DNA of 64,000 bases from Limnephilus marmoratus (GCA_917880885.1 OU862928.1:40660962-40724961); one strand, 5' to 3'. Shown: positions 1-10,609, numbered from the stretch's first letter. Numbers and translations are program-made. Notes: generated from the sequence alone by a model not told the origin.

Positions 1-243
1 TCATTTGTCCATCCTGTCCATCCAGCTTATTTTAAGTATTCTTCTGTAGATCCACATCTCGAATGCCTCAAGTAGCCTAATTAGTTCTTCAGTAAGCGTC
101 CATGCTTCCATTCCATATCGAAAACACGTAGCATCTGACCATTAGCATTCGTAATCTTTGAGATCCGAGTACCTATGACTGTAGAACATCTTTTTCATGC
201 GGATAAAGGTTGCACGAGTTTGCTCAATGCGGCATTTGATTTC
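1..243 (-). pseudogene. RTE-A LINE fragment
   Basis: Read on the minus strand, this matches the RTE-type reverse transcriptase C-terminal region at 26827-27050 almost word for word (ATFIRMKKMF, then a stretch ending EMWIYRRILKISWMD). It is cut by the window edge and by an abrupt junction near 243, where an unrelated RTE family begins in the opposite orientation. Frameshifts are present, so it is a dead remnant. RTE LINEs encode an endonuclease and reverse transcriptase that copy RNA into new genomic sites. Confidence 0.8.
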
Positions 244-520
244 AACAGTAAGGCTGATGTTAGCATAATGAGTAAGATTAAGAAAGGGACAGATGGTTTG
301 GGCATGAAGAGTGAATGAACGAAGAAAGTAGTGTAAAAATAATATATGACGCAAATGTGAATGGTAGAAGCAGTGGGGGACGCCCGAGGAAGACATGGCA
401 CGATCAAGTGAATCGGATACTTGAGCCATGTCAAAAGTCAGGCTAAGACCGAGTTGTTTGGTGGTCCGTCCTCTCTGCCTACCCCCACGGGGAAACGGCG
501 TGATGTTTAGTTAGTTATTA
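244..520 (+). pseudogene. RTE-B LINE fragment
   Basis: This is homologous to the better copy at 61394-61815. It keeps the region encoding NGRSRGRPRKTWHDQVN-like sequence and the 3' end reading CGGGGAAACGGCGTGATG followed by TTAGTTAGTT. The reading frame is broken. It abuts RTE-A at about 243 in a head-to-head arrangement. Confidence 0.8.
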
Positions 521-909
521 AACCATGTCAGAAATAGTGGGAGGCCAACTAGTTCACTCTTACCCAAACAAATCAGTAATGTCCCTGAGTTAATTGGAGA
601 GTGGGCGTCTAAACGAATATGTTATTTAATTTGCATTTTAGCGCCTTACATCAAAGACGTTTTGAAATTCGTTTAAAAAATATTAAAAATTAATAAAAAA
701 TAATAAATCACATAATAGCCCAGAGGCAGAAATGCTCACTTTCCCAATTGCAAGTCATGAAATCAATAATTATTATCGGAAATTTGACAAGAAATTATAA
801 TTTTGGGTTAACCATTTTTAAATTTACATTTATTTATTTATAAACAGAAATAAACAGTACATTAGTTACAGTGGTGAAAACAATTTACAATAATTAAATA
901 TATTTCATG
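521..909. other. unannotated AT-rich stretch
   Basis: I see no coding frame, repeat match within the window, or RNA gene here. Confidence 0.5.
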
Positions 910-917
910 GTGGATAC

Positions 918-1529
918 CATAGACATCCAAATGGATAGACGAGAAGATACAGATGAGGGGTAAAACCAAACTATAGAGGGCGAAGAGGGGAAAGATGACC
1001 GATTCGTTAAAAAATCAATCTGACAGTATATAGGCCTCTCGCATTATAATATCACCATTTAGTTCTTAAAAGAAAAATCTGCTTATGAATTAATAGACCT
1101 TTTTACATGGGAGCGCGAATTGCCCGCCACGTTATTAACATATTTGCGTAGTCCAAATGCGGCAAAGTAAAGTTCGCTCTTTTTCTTCGCACAGAGGAAT
1201 ATTTTGTTGCCGTATTTAGTTAAGACACTTTTAGAAATGTTCCATAATTTACTTACCCCTGGAACCAGCGACGAGCTCACTGGAGAAACGCCCGCATTTG
1301 CCATATCCAAATATATTAGGGTATAATGTATAGCACAAGCTCGCATTTTTGTTCGTAAAATGTACGATGCGATCTCGGCGCTGGTCAGGACAAGAATGAT
1401 GACGTCACATTTTTTAGATTCAAGCGAGGCTCTCGTAAGCCGAGCCGGCTCCATGGAACCGGTATGGGGAGGGGGAAATAATACGCTTTTATCACTTAGG
1501 GCAGGTCCAGATATATTCATATGTCCATG
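918..1529 (-). mobile_element. P-element-like MITE, copy 1
   Basis: The element is 612 bp with imperfect terminal inverted repeats starting CATAGACAT. It is flanked by the near-identical 8-bp duplication GTGGATAC / GTAGATAC (910-917, 1530-1537). It is homologous to the copies at 35932, 39453 and 41878. In the element's sense (minus here) it carries a conserved splice-donor-like GGGTAAGTAAATTATG after a GTGACGTCA-containing leader. The 145-codon open frame crossing it is not a gene. The P assignment rests on the 8-bp duplication, the CA-type terminus and the THAP remnant of copy 3. Confidence 0.82.
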
Positions 1530-1537
1530 GTAGATAC

Positions 1538-1904
1538 CTATGGTGTGTTTCTTTGTAGTGTTTTATTTAGTGCACATTAAGTAATTACCGTATGATGTGC
1601 GTAGTGGAAAGGTGTGTGTGTATGTGTGTGAGGATGTATGTATGTATGTGCATTGAACAAATTAAAATTACATTATTGAAATGATGCCTTTTTTAAATTT
1701 AGGCAATGGAATCGGAGAAAATGTTGATGTTAGAATTTAGACCAATATTGTTGAACACAAGAAGAGCACGATTGATTGGCGAATTACTTGCTGCATTTGT
1801 CTTGTGAATCGTTCAATCGGTTCGGCGATCTGCAGTCATGCTCAAGAATTATGACAAGTTACCGATAATATCGATAAACCTTTATACCTGCGTTTAAAAT
1901 ATTT
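1538..1904. other. intergenic/intronic DNA with a short TG/TATG microsatellite
   Basis: A GTGTGTGTAT / GTATGTATGT simple repeat lies near 1605-1650. Nothing else was recognised. Confidence 0.5.
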
Positions 1905-2312
1905 TTAACATTACTTTCAAACAGGAGGCCCCGGGAAAAAAAATCTTTTGGTCACATGTGATCTTTGGAGATGATGTGTGGAGGATCTTTTTGGAGGAGG
2001 GAAAGGAAGAAGAGGAAGTTCTAGGAAAGAATAATGTACGAGGGATGGGTAGGAATTTGTTTGTCAATGTGTTCAGGAGGGATGAACGTATGAATCTATC
2101 CCCCCACTGCGGTGCCAAGCGATGGGTTGAGAGGTCGCTTTCAACCAATCTCTCCCGATCCGGCTCACCACGCAACAGGTGATTATAAGCATCCGTCGTC
2201 AAGATCTAGGCAAACCTCACCCCAAGAACCCTGGCATCGCTTCTAAGTCATCAGGCGAACCACTTGGAGTGACCTATGGTAGGGGTGTACGTTATCCCCG
2301 CCTCCCAAATTG
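1905..2312 (-). mobile_element. SINE-J, long subfamily
   Basis: On the minus strand it starts with CAATTTGGGAGGCGGGG and proceeds through the CAAGTGGTTCGC, GGGTGAGGTTTGCC and CACCGCAGTGGGGG blocks. It ends in the eroded tail GGCCTCCTGTTTG. It belongs to the long subfamily with the central block encoding the GGTTGAAAG...CGATCCG stretch. No TSD was resolved. Confidence 0.82.
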
Positions 2313-2445
2313 CTTGGACCCCTGAAAGCTTTTGAATAAGAAGTCTTTAAAAATTAACAAGTTTTCTATGCAACCAAAAGAGAAACTAACGACCTTGTTC
2401 ACAATATCTATCTCTCTTCTATTTATTTCTATATAAATTTCTATA

Positions 2446-2857
2446 TCTCTATATAAATAAAAATGAATCACAGAAATTAATGTACGCCCATAGCTTCCGA
2501 ACGACTGCACCAAATTAAATCATTCTTTTTTATTGTGTTCGTTATTGTCAGGACAAGGTTTGTACTACTGGTGAGCTCTGGCATTATAAAAATTGCAATA
2601 GGTGGTACACGAGCTGTGAGAAAACTGAATGTACCGGGACTGAATGTATGGAATGCCGGAGGGGGGAAGGGGGAGGGGAAGCGGAGAGGGGAACCTGTGA
2701 GGGGGAGGGGATTCGCGGGACAGGGGAAGGGAGAGAATGGAAGGCGGAGTGGGAACGCGAGAGGGGAAGGGGAGGCGGTAGAAAAACGGGACTAATGGGA
2801 AAGGACACGCTGGGAGAAATTTCTTTATTAAATGGCATAGCAATGCATGCCGGGTAG
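2446..2857 (+). mobile_element. Helitron A (GA-rich non-autonomous)
   Basis: It opens with A|TCTCTATATAAATAAAAATG, followed by the AACGACTGCACCAAATT block, the TGTTCGTTATTGTCAGGAC block and a long purine-rich tract. It closes with AAATGGCATAGCAATGCATG, whose GGCAT/ATGCC hairpin is the typical Helitron 3' structure. The terminal CTAG is eroded to GTAG and the spacer is shortened. The two open frames in the purine tract come from low complexity and are not genes. Confidence 0.8.
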
Positions 2858-3589
2858 CGTATTTACAATCCCTACCGCGTTTCAGTCGTTTTAAATTTTC
2901 AATATCAAAATTTAAATATTTAGAAATAAAATTATTAATTTCTAAAATACACATTGGAAAGATTATTTTATCTAGATTTTAGAACAATTTTTGTTTTTGC
3001 AATGTGATAAAAAATAACCAATACAGAGGTATATTTATAATGTAAATTGTCGTTACCGCGACTGAATCGGTATAGGTTTTGTAAATACGCTGCCGGGTAC
3101 CAGCTGGTCATTGATATATACAACAGCGACGTTTCCATCTGTAAATTTATTTAAGTACATCGGTCTGAAATTGTTATAAGTATTGGTTGTGTCACCAACC
3201 GTAGAAAAAGACGGAATATTTTTTGTATCAAAAGACACCGAAATATATTTTAAAAACTTCCCACGATTATTTTTATTAGAAATCTGAAAGTGCGTGCGTA
3301 TATTGTATTATTTTTGGTATTCCACGAAAGGAAAAATATAATCTTACTTTAACTTTCTCAAAGTAATTTTTCGTGTTTTTACCAGAGAATCATAAAAATA
3401 ATATTTTTATGTTACATTTCATAGATTATGAGCGCAATAGACCGAAACGGTTGGTTATGCATCGGTAACTTTTAATTATTACTTCATAATAATGTTAAAA
3501 TTCTGCTGTTTAATTTTTAACCATTTAAAAATGATAATCCACTTTAAGACAAATATTAGATATCAGTATCGCCTTGGTGAAAGACCGCA
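2858..3589. other. AT-rich stretch; one unrecognised 61-codon frame
   Basis: A minus-strand frame at 3053-3238 reads without stops but matches nothing I know and has no repeat partner here. No other structure was seen. Confidence 0.4.
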
Positions 3590-3735
3590 TTCAGAAATGA
3601 AACTTATGAAGTGAAAACTTCTTCAGCGCAGTTGTGATTTGAAACTCGCTGAAATATAAATAGCGACACTAAAAAGAGAAACACTTACGTCCGTATGATT
3701 TAGTCTGAGAGAGAATGCTGTTCATATTATGAAAT
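3590..3735 (+). repeat. left part of a satellite unit, split by a LINE
   Basis: GTGAAAACTTCTTCAGC, GTGATTTGAAACTCG and AGCGACACTAAAAAGAGA match the three-unit array at 60173-60822. The unit resumes at 4497-4580 with CTCCTCTTTGTGCG...TTTCTGAAGGTT, so the LINE between them is an insertion. Confidence 0.8.
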
Positions 3736-3739
3736 AGTA

Positions 3740-4490
3740 TTTGTCTATCTACTGTCACATCTATCAAGGACCTTGGGGTCACTCTAGACTACAAACTTTA
3801 AATAAATCACTTAAACTACTCGGCTTCATTCATAGAATTATCTCTGACTTCAAACATATAAGTACACTTAAAACTCTTTACTGTTCGCTGGTTCGCCCTC
3901 ACCTTGAATATGCTAGTGTCATTTGGTCTCCTTTCTATGCTGTCCACATTTGTCACATCGAATCCGTACAACATCGTTTCCTAAGAGGAATTGCTTGGAG
4001 GTTGGGTCTTGAAAGAGGCAAGTACTCATATGATGAAATTAAACACATTTTAAACATTTCTTCTTTAGAAAAACATACAAAGGACTCTGATCTATTTTGC
4101 ATATTTAAAATTATCAACAGTATTACTGATACACCTGCATTGTTACAACTCATCCAGTTTAACATCCCTTCCCGTAGACTTCGAAATAATGAATTGCTGT
4201 TCCTCAATCAACATTCTACTAATTACGGTTACCATTCTCCCTTATCCAGTATGTCGAGACTTGTCAACGCAAGTTAAAGCATTGATTTTTTTTGGTGTAA
4301 AACTAAATGACTTTCGGCAGTCGATACGTAATATTTAAATGCTTCTTCATGCTTTGACTTGTAGTGTCTCTATATGTACTTTTTATTAATTTTTATGTGC
4401 TCTCCCTTCACTGTCATCTCTGTTTTTTTATTCGTGTTATTATTATGTTTTTAATGGACTGTTGTCCGTAAATAAATAAATATTATATAA
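3740..4490 (+). pseudogene. Jockey/CR1-type LINE, 3' part of reverse transcriptase ORF
   Basis: A 178-codon open frame contains the C-terminal region of a non-LTR reverse transcriptase (TLKTLYCSLVRPHLEYASVI, then a block ending TNYGYHSPL). Just upstream, in another frame, SIKDLGVTLDYKL marks the last RT motif, so a frameshift separates the two. The 3' end has an untranslated tail finishing in AAATAAATAAATATT. It is a 5'-truncated, dead copy, related to but not the same as the copy at 51240-51716, which also has TNYSYHSPL and a TAAA-type tail. It is inserted into a satellite unit. Confidence 0.83.
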
Positions 4491-4496
4491 TCATGG

Positions 4497-4580
4497 GATC
4501 CAGGTACAATCGGTCTCCTCTTTGTGCGATGCTCCGTAGCTTTGCTACTCTTGTCTACTTTAGCTTTCTGAAGGTTCTGA
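4497..4580 (+). repeat. right part of the split satellite unit
   Basis: TCTCCTCTTTGTGCG, TAGCTTTGCTACTC and TTGTCTACTTTAGC continue the unit interrupted at about 3736. See the array at 60173-60822. Confidence 0.78.
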
Positions 4581-4584
4581 GTAA

Positions 4585-4925
4585 AATAATTTCCCTTCGG
4601 GCGAATGTCGTGTTTGAGGATGCTGTGTGGGTTTTTTTAGGGATAGGAAGAAGAGGAAGTTCTGGGAAGGAAAAATGTATGTGGGGTAGGTAGGAATCTG
4701 GGGGTCAGTGTGTCGAGGAGTGACGTATGTATGAATCCGTCCCTCCCCTCCCATTCTTGAAGTGCAAGGCGATGAATCGGTTGAAGAGATTAAAAGATCT
4801 CCCTCAACCGTTAAAGTCTCTCCCGATCCGGCCCGCCACGCGGCCAAGATCTAGACTAACCTCACCCCATGAACCAGGGCACTCCTGCGAAGTGCAAAAG
4901 TAGTGAACCGCTTGGAGTGACCTAC
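4585..4925 (-). mobile_element. SINE-J, long subfamily
   Basis: The minus strand carries the CAAGCGGTTCAC and GGGTGAGGTT blocks, the long-subfamily central segment ending in GGGAGGGACGGATTC, and the tail CACACAGCATCC...GAAGGGAAATTATTTT. The extreme 3' end is eroded where it meets the satellite piece. Confidence 0.8.
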
Positions 4926-5122
4926 ACCAGAAGTGAGATAAGCTTTTAGATTTTCACGGCCAAAACTATTGTCGTTTTTTATTTTAATTTTTAAAAATTT
5001 ATGATTAAAATCTCAAATTATAATATTTAATTAAATGAAGAGAATATTAGCAAAACTCAATCGAAAATCTGGAGACAGAAAAATCAGAAAAAGATATTGG
5101 CTCCGCTGGGACGCGAGCCCAT

Positions 5123-5300
5123 GTTATGCTGTGTTGCGCTACCTCCTTCTTTAGCCAATGTTTCGGACAACGTTACAGTGTCCATCACCAGTGCAGATCC
5201 GGACATCCACCGGATCTACCGGATCTGCCCTGATGATGGACTCTGCAACGCTGTCCAAAACGTTGGCTAAAGAAGGAGGTAGCGCAACACGGCATAACAC
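5123..5300. repeat. foldback element, complete hairpin
   Basis: Arms of about 80 bp (5123-5201 and 5220-5300) are inverted copies of GTTATGCCGTGTTGCGC...CAGATCCGG, separated by under 20 bp. The right arm holds CTGATGA (5230-5236), a GGAC/GTCC stem and AAAAC in place of the GAAAC seen in the copy at 31368-31707. Confidence 0.85.
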
Positions 5301-5330
5301 CCAAAACAAATAACGAAAATACGCCAGGAG

Positions 5331-5394
5331 TGTTGGTTACCCAATAAATGGTTCCCGGGGCAGCGGTACACGTACCCGCCTCCCAAATTGAAAG
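5331..5394 (-). mobile_element. SINE-J 5' fragment
   Basis: Only the SINE head is present: CAATTTGGGAGGCGGG, the CGCTGCCCCGGGAACC block and TTATTGGGTAACCAAC on the minus strand. Confidence 0.75.
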
Positions 5395-5588
5395 GGCTTT
5401 AGCCGTGTTTAATGACTAGATTTGAATAGCCAAGTAGTTCCCACCCTTCCTCTTCACATATTTTCCTCCTCCAAGGTGTTGAGATTCAGCCTCACAGCAT
5501 AACCCAATATTGGGGATGCCATAGTCTCACTGACTCCAGATGGTTGGGAGCAGTTGGGACTATTGTAGGGTATACATATAAAAAAGCG
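5395..5588 (+). mobile_element. SINE-T body and tail
   Basis: GCTTTAGCCGTGTTTAATGA, the CTTCCTCTTC pyrimidine block, AATATTGGGGATGCCATAG and GGGAGCAGTTGGGACT match the SINE-T body seen complete at 32388-32822. The tRNA head is missing, which is typical of 5' truncation. It ends in an ATAAAAAAGC tail. Confidence 0.78.
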
Positions 5589-5599
5589 TCGCCAATCCT

Positions 5600-6030
5600 T
5601 TCTAAGCGAAGTTTGCCATCACAGCCGTCCTCCAAATGTGGTGCTGGAGAAAAATTCTCAGGATCCCATGAACAGCCAGACGCACAAATTTGTCCATTGC
5701 GGAAGAGCTCGACATCCACAATAGGCCTTTCTATCTATCCATCTGCCTACCACATATTTTAAGATACTTTGGACACGTTATTTGCCAATCTGAGGACTCC
5801 GACTTGAAGAAAGTCATAGTCACTGGCAAAGTGTTTGGCAGAAGATATAGAGGAAGGTCACCAGTGCGCTGGAGTGACAAAGTATCACTGGCGTCCGGTA
5901 TGCTGGTGTCTTTGGCTCTCCAAACAGCGCAGAACTGTGAGGAGCCTTGTCCACCATGGAAATTGCAGTAGGAGTCACGATCCACAGCAATGAGGAACCT
6001 ATTTAAGAAGAAGCCATCATAGCTCAAGCA
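5600..6030 (+). pseudogene. RTE-C LINE fragment
   Basis: Joining frames around a stop gives MWCWRKILRIP, TARRTNLSIAEELDI, ILRYFGHVICQSEDSDLKK and TGKVFGRRYRGRSPVRWSD. This is the usual C-terminal signature of RTE reverse transcriptases. At least one frameshift or stop makes it inactive. It is a different family from RTE-A, B and D. Confidence 0.8.
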
Positions 6031-6054
6031 AGATATTCTGTCCATAATTATGAA

Positions 6055-6460
6055 AGCATAAGTTTTTGAAGTAAAGCTTTTTTACGCACGCTCGACTTGG
6101 GGGGTAAGCTGGTGAATGCGTTACGAAAAGTGGTGATTGTTACGAAAAATGTCATGCGAACGGTTATCGTAGCGAACGGTGATCGGTCGAACGGTTGGGC
6201 CTTTACGCACGCTTGACTTGGGGAGTGATAAGGGTAACACGGAGGTCACCTCAAGGTCGTCCGGCGAACGGTCGGGCCTTTACGCACGCTTGACTTGAGG
6301 AGTGATAAGGTCGTAGGTCACCCCATGGTCATATTTCACCCCAATGTCGTATGTCACCCCTAGGTCATAGGTTACCCCGTTCGCTACGTTTGGTAACTTA
6401 GCAAGGAAACCTGGGTTCATTGGGCGAGGTTTGTCTTGTAGTTTTACTTCAGTCGTGTGG
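6055..6460 (+). repeat. repeat family K, copy 1
   Basis: It shares with 25495-26360 the blocks TTTACGCACGCTTGACTTGG, AAGCTGGTGAATGCG, GTTACGAAAAATGTCATGCG and TTCATTGGGCGAGG. It contains only a few of the 18-bp GGTCGTAGGTCACCCC units that are expanded in the second copy. Part of its sequence (TTCGCTACGTTTGG, GGGTTCATTGGG) resembles the SINE-J head, so the families may share ancestry. Confidence 0.75.
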
Positions 6461-6973
6461 TCTAAAGCACACTCGTTTTTTTTAATAGCTAAAAATACAT
6501 TTCAGAAAAACATTAAGGACACCATTTTTTAATGGTCGTTGAGAAAAATCTTTCTTCCATTTTGTATGGGTCTTAATGCCGAGATCTTATCAATGGATCA
6601 TTTCTCTTAATTTAATCAACAATACGCCTAATTGGCAACCGGTAAATGACATCTGTTAGCTACCAACTTCAAATAGTTTAACAATCCAACTCGGTAGTTC
6701 AAATAAAACATTATTATCGTTTACAGTATTCGTTTTAAGCAGATGGTTCATACAAAGCAGCCGATTATTTGCTCTTAACCGAATGTATTTAGCTATCTAC
6801 ATAGCTGTAAGTTTATTCTAAGAATATGCAAATTGATGCTTAAATAGTAATGCAGTGATTACGTTTCTGAATCATTATGATTGCGACTACTCAATGGAGT
6901 AGAATTTGTACATTAGTAAATTCTCTTCCCTTTGCACATCGACACTTCCTTCAGAAATAAGGTCGGCCCTCTA
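6461..6973. other. no recognised feature
   Basis: AT-rich, with no convincing frame or repeat partner. Confidence 0.5.
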
Positions 6974-7269
6974 TACTAAAAGAGTATAAATTAAGCCACC
7001 CTGGCATCTATCAACTTAATTGCAACGATTGCCCAGCCACATACATAGGTAAAACAGCACGTAAAGTAAATATTAGAGTTAAAGAACACGTCAGGTGTCT
7101 TACAAGCACAGGTTTCTCAAAATTTGCCGACCATTTAATTGATACCGACCACAAATGTAACATAAATACAGGAGTCCAAATAATATATATAAATAAAATA
7201 GGAATACGCTTTAATAATTTAGAAGTATTAGGAATATTTAAATTAAAGAAAAACATTGCAAAATTTTAA
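6974..7269 (+). pseudogene. Penelope-like element, GIY-YIG endonuclease remnant
   Basis: The plus strand reads GIYQLNCNDCPATYIGKTAR followed by KVNIRVKEHV and ends at a stop near 7269. GIY...TYIG spaced like this, with the CxxC between, is the C-terminal GIY-YIG nuclease of Penelope-like retroelements, which nicks the target DNA. Upstream the frame is lost, so only the nuclease end survives. The open frame on the opposite strand here is a shadow. Confidence 0.82.
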
Positions 7270-7324
7270 ACAAACAGTTAGAATTAACCAACAGTCCGAT
7301 TTAAAGTTATTCCCTTTCTCCCTA

Positions 7325-7535
7325 GGTAGTTTGGAAGCAGGGAGAGAAGGCGGGAGGGGATGGGGAATTCGACAGCGGCGGAGGGTGATGAAGGGTTCGG
7401 GGAAGGGAAAGCGTGCAAGATGGAGGAAACGTGTGCAGGAGGGAAAGGGGACTTGGAAGGGAAAGGGGAGGTGGAAGAGGAATGGGGACGAATGGGAAGG
7501 GACACGCAGGGAGAAACATTTTTTTTTATTTAAGA
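7325..7535 (+). mobile_element. Helitron A fragment (GA-rich tract)
   Basis: The purine-rich tract ending GGGAAGGGACACGCAGGGAG followed by AAACATTTTTTTTTATT matches other Helitron A copies. Both termini are missing. Confidence 0.65.
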
Positions 7536-7870
7536 TTAAGCCATACGAAATATTGCAAAATCATACAAAATCATGTATTTTTATTTTGAAAATTTAATCG
7601 CTTATAAGTATTATAGATGCTTCAATTAAATACTGCGTGTAGAACATATCTTGGTCCTTAAAAATATCGGTAATTTAAAAAAAATCTTTTAATAAGTCTA
7701 GAAAAAAATTACGTATTAGGTCTATAAAAAAAACTTTCACGTGCAAACTCTCATACTTTTAAACCCCTTTTCGGATAACGGTTTTATTTTATAATGTGGA
7801 AAATTCAGTATTTTTTGGGTGATTCCATTACCGCGGGTGCAACATTTAGAGGCATATAAAGCTTCTTTAT
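7536..7870. other. no recognised feature
   Basis: AT-rich, with nothing supported. Confidence 0.5.
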
Positions 7871-9143
7871 TACGCACCAGATTTAAATGTCCGGGTTAAA
7901 TTTTCCCCCCAAAAAAAAAAAAAAAAAAAAAGAAGGAAAAACTAAACCCTTTCATACACTTCCCCAAATGATCATCTAGTGAATCCACGTTATGCAATTG
8001 CACTATATAAGTATTATAAATACAAAACAATACAAGAACAATATGTCAACCTACTAGAGACCAAATGGGAATATAATTCACCGACTCCAGATATTTTCAT
8101 ATCAGAGGGTTCGGCTCTGTGGCATTTCTAATTGAACCTATAAATCCTACTGATCCCTCAATATAAATATTTAAAAAATCTTTTGTAATCCTACATGTAT
8201 TTAAAATTACTGCTTTTTGCATTTTTATATACAAATTCTTTGACAAATCTAATATGCTTAAATTTTGAATCAGATTCCTAGGTATTATGCCAGTGGCCGA
8301 AATAACAAATGGTAATATTTTTATAGTCCGAGAATGCCAAATTCTTTTAATCTCATTTCCTAAATCTGTGTATTTTCTAATTTTTTCAGAAACAGTTTTT
8401 TGAATATTACAGGAATTTGGAATAGCTACATCAATGATATAAGTTATTTTTTTAATTTTGTCATGTAAAACTATATCAGGTCTATTATGACTAATTGTTC
8501 TGTCTGTTAGTATAGTTTTATCATAATATATTTTATAAAATTCATTTTCTATAAATGAATTTGGTTCATATTCATAATAAGGTACTACATTACGGCAATC
8601 AATCAAGTTATGTTTAATTACCAAACTTTGGTGAATTATTTTTAAAACCTGATTGTGCCTAAATGTATACTCGGAAGGCGCTAATATAGAACATCCCGAT
8701 ATAATATGTTCTATAGTTTCGGGAAAAGCCAAACATTTTCTACATAAATCATCAATTTGATTTATATCTTTGATTATATGCTTTCTATAATTTTTAGTAT
8801 TAATGACTCTATCTTGAATGGCAAGCATAAATCCTTCTATTTCTGCGCTCAACTCTCCAATACTCAACCATTTGTTTGACGAAAGTTTGTCAACATACGT
8901 TTGGTTGAGATAATTGAAGTGTTTTGCGTGAATAATTTTATTTGACCAGGAATCTAATAATTCCTGGTTAGTATTTATAAGAATGTTGGCATTCTCGTCA
9001 TATAAATTTAAAGGTGTAATATTTCTATCTGCCTTGCAAATTATTTTGTGCATTTCTGAGCTATTAGCTTTCCTATGGAAAAAATTTCTAAGCATTTCTA
9101 CCTGATTGTGTTTCAAAGATGTTATTTTGACTACACCTCTACC
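7871..9143 (-). pseudogene. R4-like LINE, 3' half with REL-type endonuclease
   Basis: An open frame of about 345 codons (minus, from 9143 to 8097) is followed by a 3' UTR to about 7871. It contains a CCHC zinc knuckle, CRKC...ETIEH...GC, then a PD-(D/E)xK-like nuclease core, RPDIVLHDK...YIIDVAIP, then KIRKYTDLGNEIKRIW. This order is typical of the C-terminus of non-LTR elements with a restriction-like endonuclease (R2/R4/NeSL group), which cuts the target before reverse transcription. The RT domain is missing: a stop lies just upstream of 9143. The frame is otherwise clean, suggesting a fairly young, 5'-truncated copy. An inverted, nearly identical copy lies at 13850-14433. Confidence 0.8.
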
Positions 9144-9639
9144 TCATTATTATTCTATTTCATTAAAAAAAAATATTTTTAATGAAATTATTATTGGAAG
9201 AGCTACATTTTAACGTGTTAAAGAAAAATCCTATTTTTTTATTATTAAATATTGACCTTCTTCTTTGCACTGATATAAAAAAAGTAACAAATACTGAGAT
9301 TTAAAAATTACTGTCGAGAATCGTCTATAGAGGAATCACCCTTTTATTATAATCGCAAAAAAATGATATTTATGCAAAAAATTCACAAAAAAAGTATAAA
9401 CTTTGGCGATGTTCTTTTACAGGAAATTAAAAGAGGCCCAATTAAAGAGTTACCCAACTGCAAATTTCACCCGCAGAAGGATTGAAAGCGCGTTGTATTC
9501 CCAGCCGCCCGGATCCCCGGATTTCGGGCCGTATAGACGTGCTTTGCTGTTCGCGTCGCTTTGGTCTATAAAAATGTACGCTTGCTCCCTACAATTTCAA
9601 ATGGGTCCGGGACTAGGTAATCGTCTCAAGTGGCATTGC
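9144..9639. other. AT-rich stretch with a short palindrome
   Basis: TTTCATTAAAAA and TTTTTAATGAAA form a small perfect hairpin at about 9158-9188. An 89-codon plus frame at 9403-9672 has no recognisable product and runs into a Helitron end. Confidence 0.45.
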
Positions 9640-9662
9640 AACGCATGCCGGGAACTCGCTAG
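9640..9662 (+). mobile_element. Helitron A-type 3' terminus
   Basis: GGCATTGCAACGCATGCC forms the terminal hairpin and is followed by GGGAACTCG and CTAG|T. Only the end is certain; the 200 bp upstream is not GA-rich and may be different cargo. Confidence 0.7.
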
Positions 9663-10196
9663 TCTAAAATAAACTTCTTTACATCTTTAACAAATCACAC
9701 TCAATTGGTGAAACGTGAAATATTGAACAAATTGGGAAACCTATTGTTTAATTCAATTGTTACCCAAATCACACGAGACCTGGTTGCATCAATTGCGAAA
9801 ATACAATGATTCAAACCCATTTACAAAACTGAATTAAATCCATTTACGAAATACATTACGAAAATAGTGTAGGCATCTTCGGAATCCTTGAGGGTATCCG
9901 CTAGAACTGTACTGTGGCTGGTAGTTGGTATTCTGTGTCTGCGCACTGATTTGTTGCGAAATCGGTGGAAGGAGATTAAGAAAACTAGAGGCGAGGACAA
10001 ATTAATATAAACGTCTATCGGTCTACATTAAATGATTCAGAAGGCTTTAAATACTTGTGTTTTACTAACCGGTTTCGCAATTTCGGATTTATAAGGTATT
10101 AATTTCACACACCCATACAACATCATGCGATCGGTTGATAATCGGTTTTAATTGCTTCAACGTATTATGGATTTTAACACGCATTTTTTACAGAAA
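9663..10196. other. no recognised feature
   Basis: AT-rich intronic DNA with no frame or repeat that I can support. Confidence 0.5.
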
Positions 10197-10600
10197 TAAA
10201 TTGTTTCTCTCTGCCTGCGTGTCCTTTCCCATTCATCCCAGTTCCCCCTTTCCTCCTCTTCCCCTCCCGCGATCACATTCCACCTTCCCTGCCTTCCCCC
10301 TCCCTCGGCCCCCTCCAAAGAACCCTCGCTCCTTCACTCCCCTTCCCCCTCTCGGATTCCCCTCCACACCCTCCGTTCCTCCTTGCCACTACACTATAGG
10401 AAATACACTCATTTTTCGAACAACTTGCGCGCCACCTATTGTAATTTTTTATGTAAATTTAATAACGCCATAGCTCACAATTATATATAGAAACATTCGC
10501 GGGTGTGCGCACGATAACTCACCAAAGTTTCATCGCAATCAGATGAATAATATAGAAAATAATTTCATAACGCCAGAGCTCACTAATAATAATAATAATA
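10197..10600 (-). mobile_element. Helitron A fragment plus Helitron-associated repeat
   Basis: The minus strand gives the purine tract ending GGGAAAGGACACGCAGGCAG and, upstream, the ATAGGTGGCGCGCAAG block. The part at 10425-10590 (ACTCACCAAAGTTTCATCGC) recurs at 34835-35003 and in degraded form at 51980-52050. Neither terminus is intact. Confidence 0.65.
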
Positions 10601-10609
10601 ATATAATAA

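Noticed and set aside
1083..1520. 145-codon open frame as a gene
   Set aside because: It lies wholly within a P-MITE, and the frame is not conserved in the other three copies.
2535..2954. Long open frames in GA-rich DNA (also at 7256, 19666, 23446, 24009, 29641, 62233)
   Set aside because: Purine-only tracts lack stops on either strand. They are Helitron A cargo with no conserved protein.
7011..7256. 81-codon minus-strand frame
   Set aside because: It is the shadow of the GIY-YIG frame on the plus strand.
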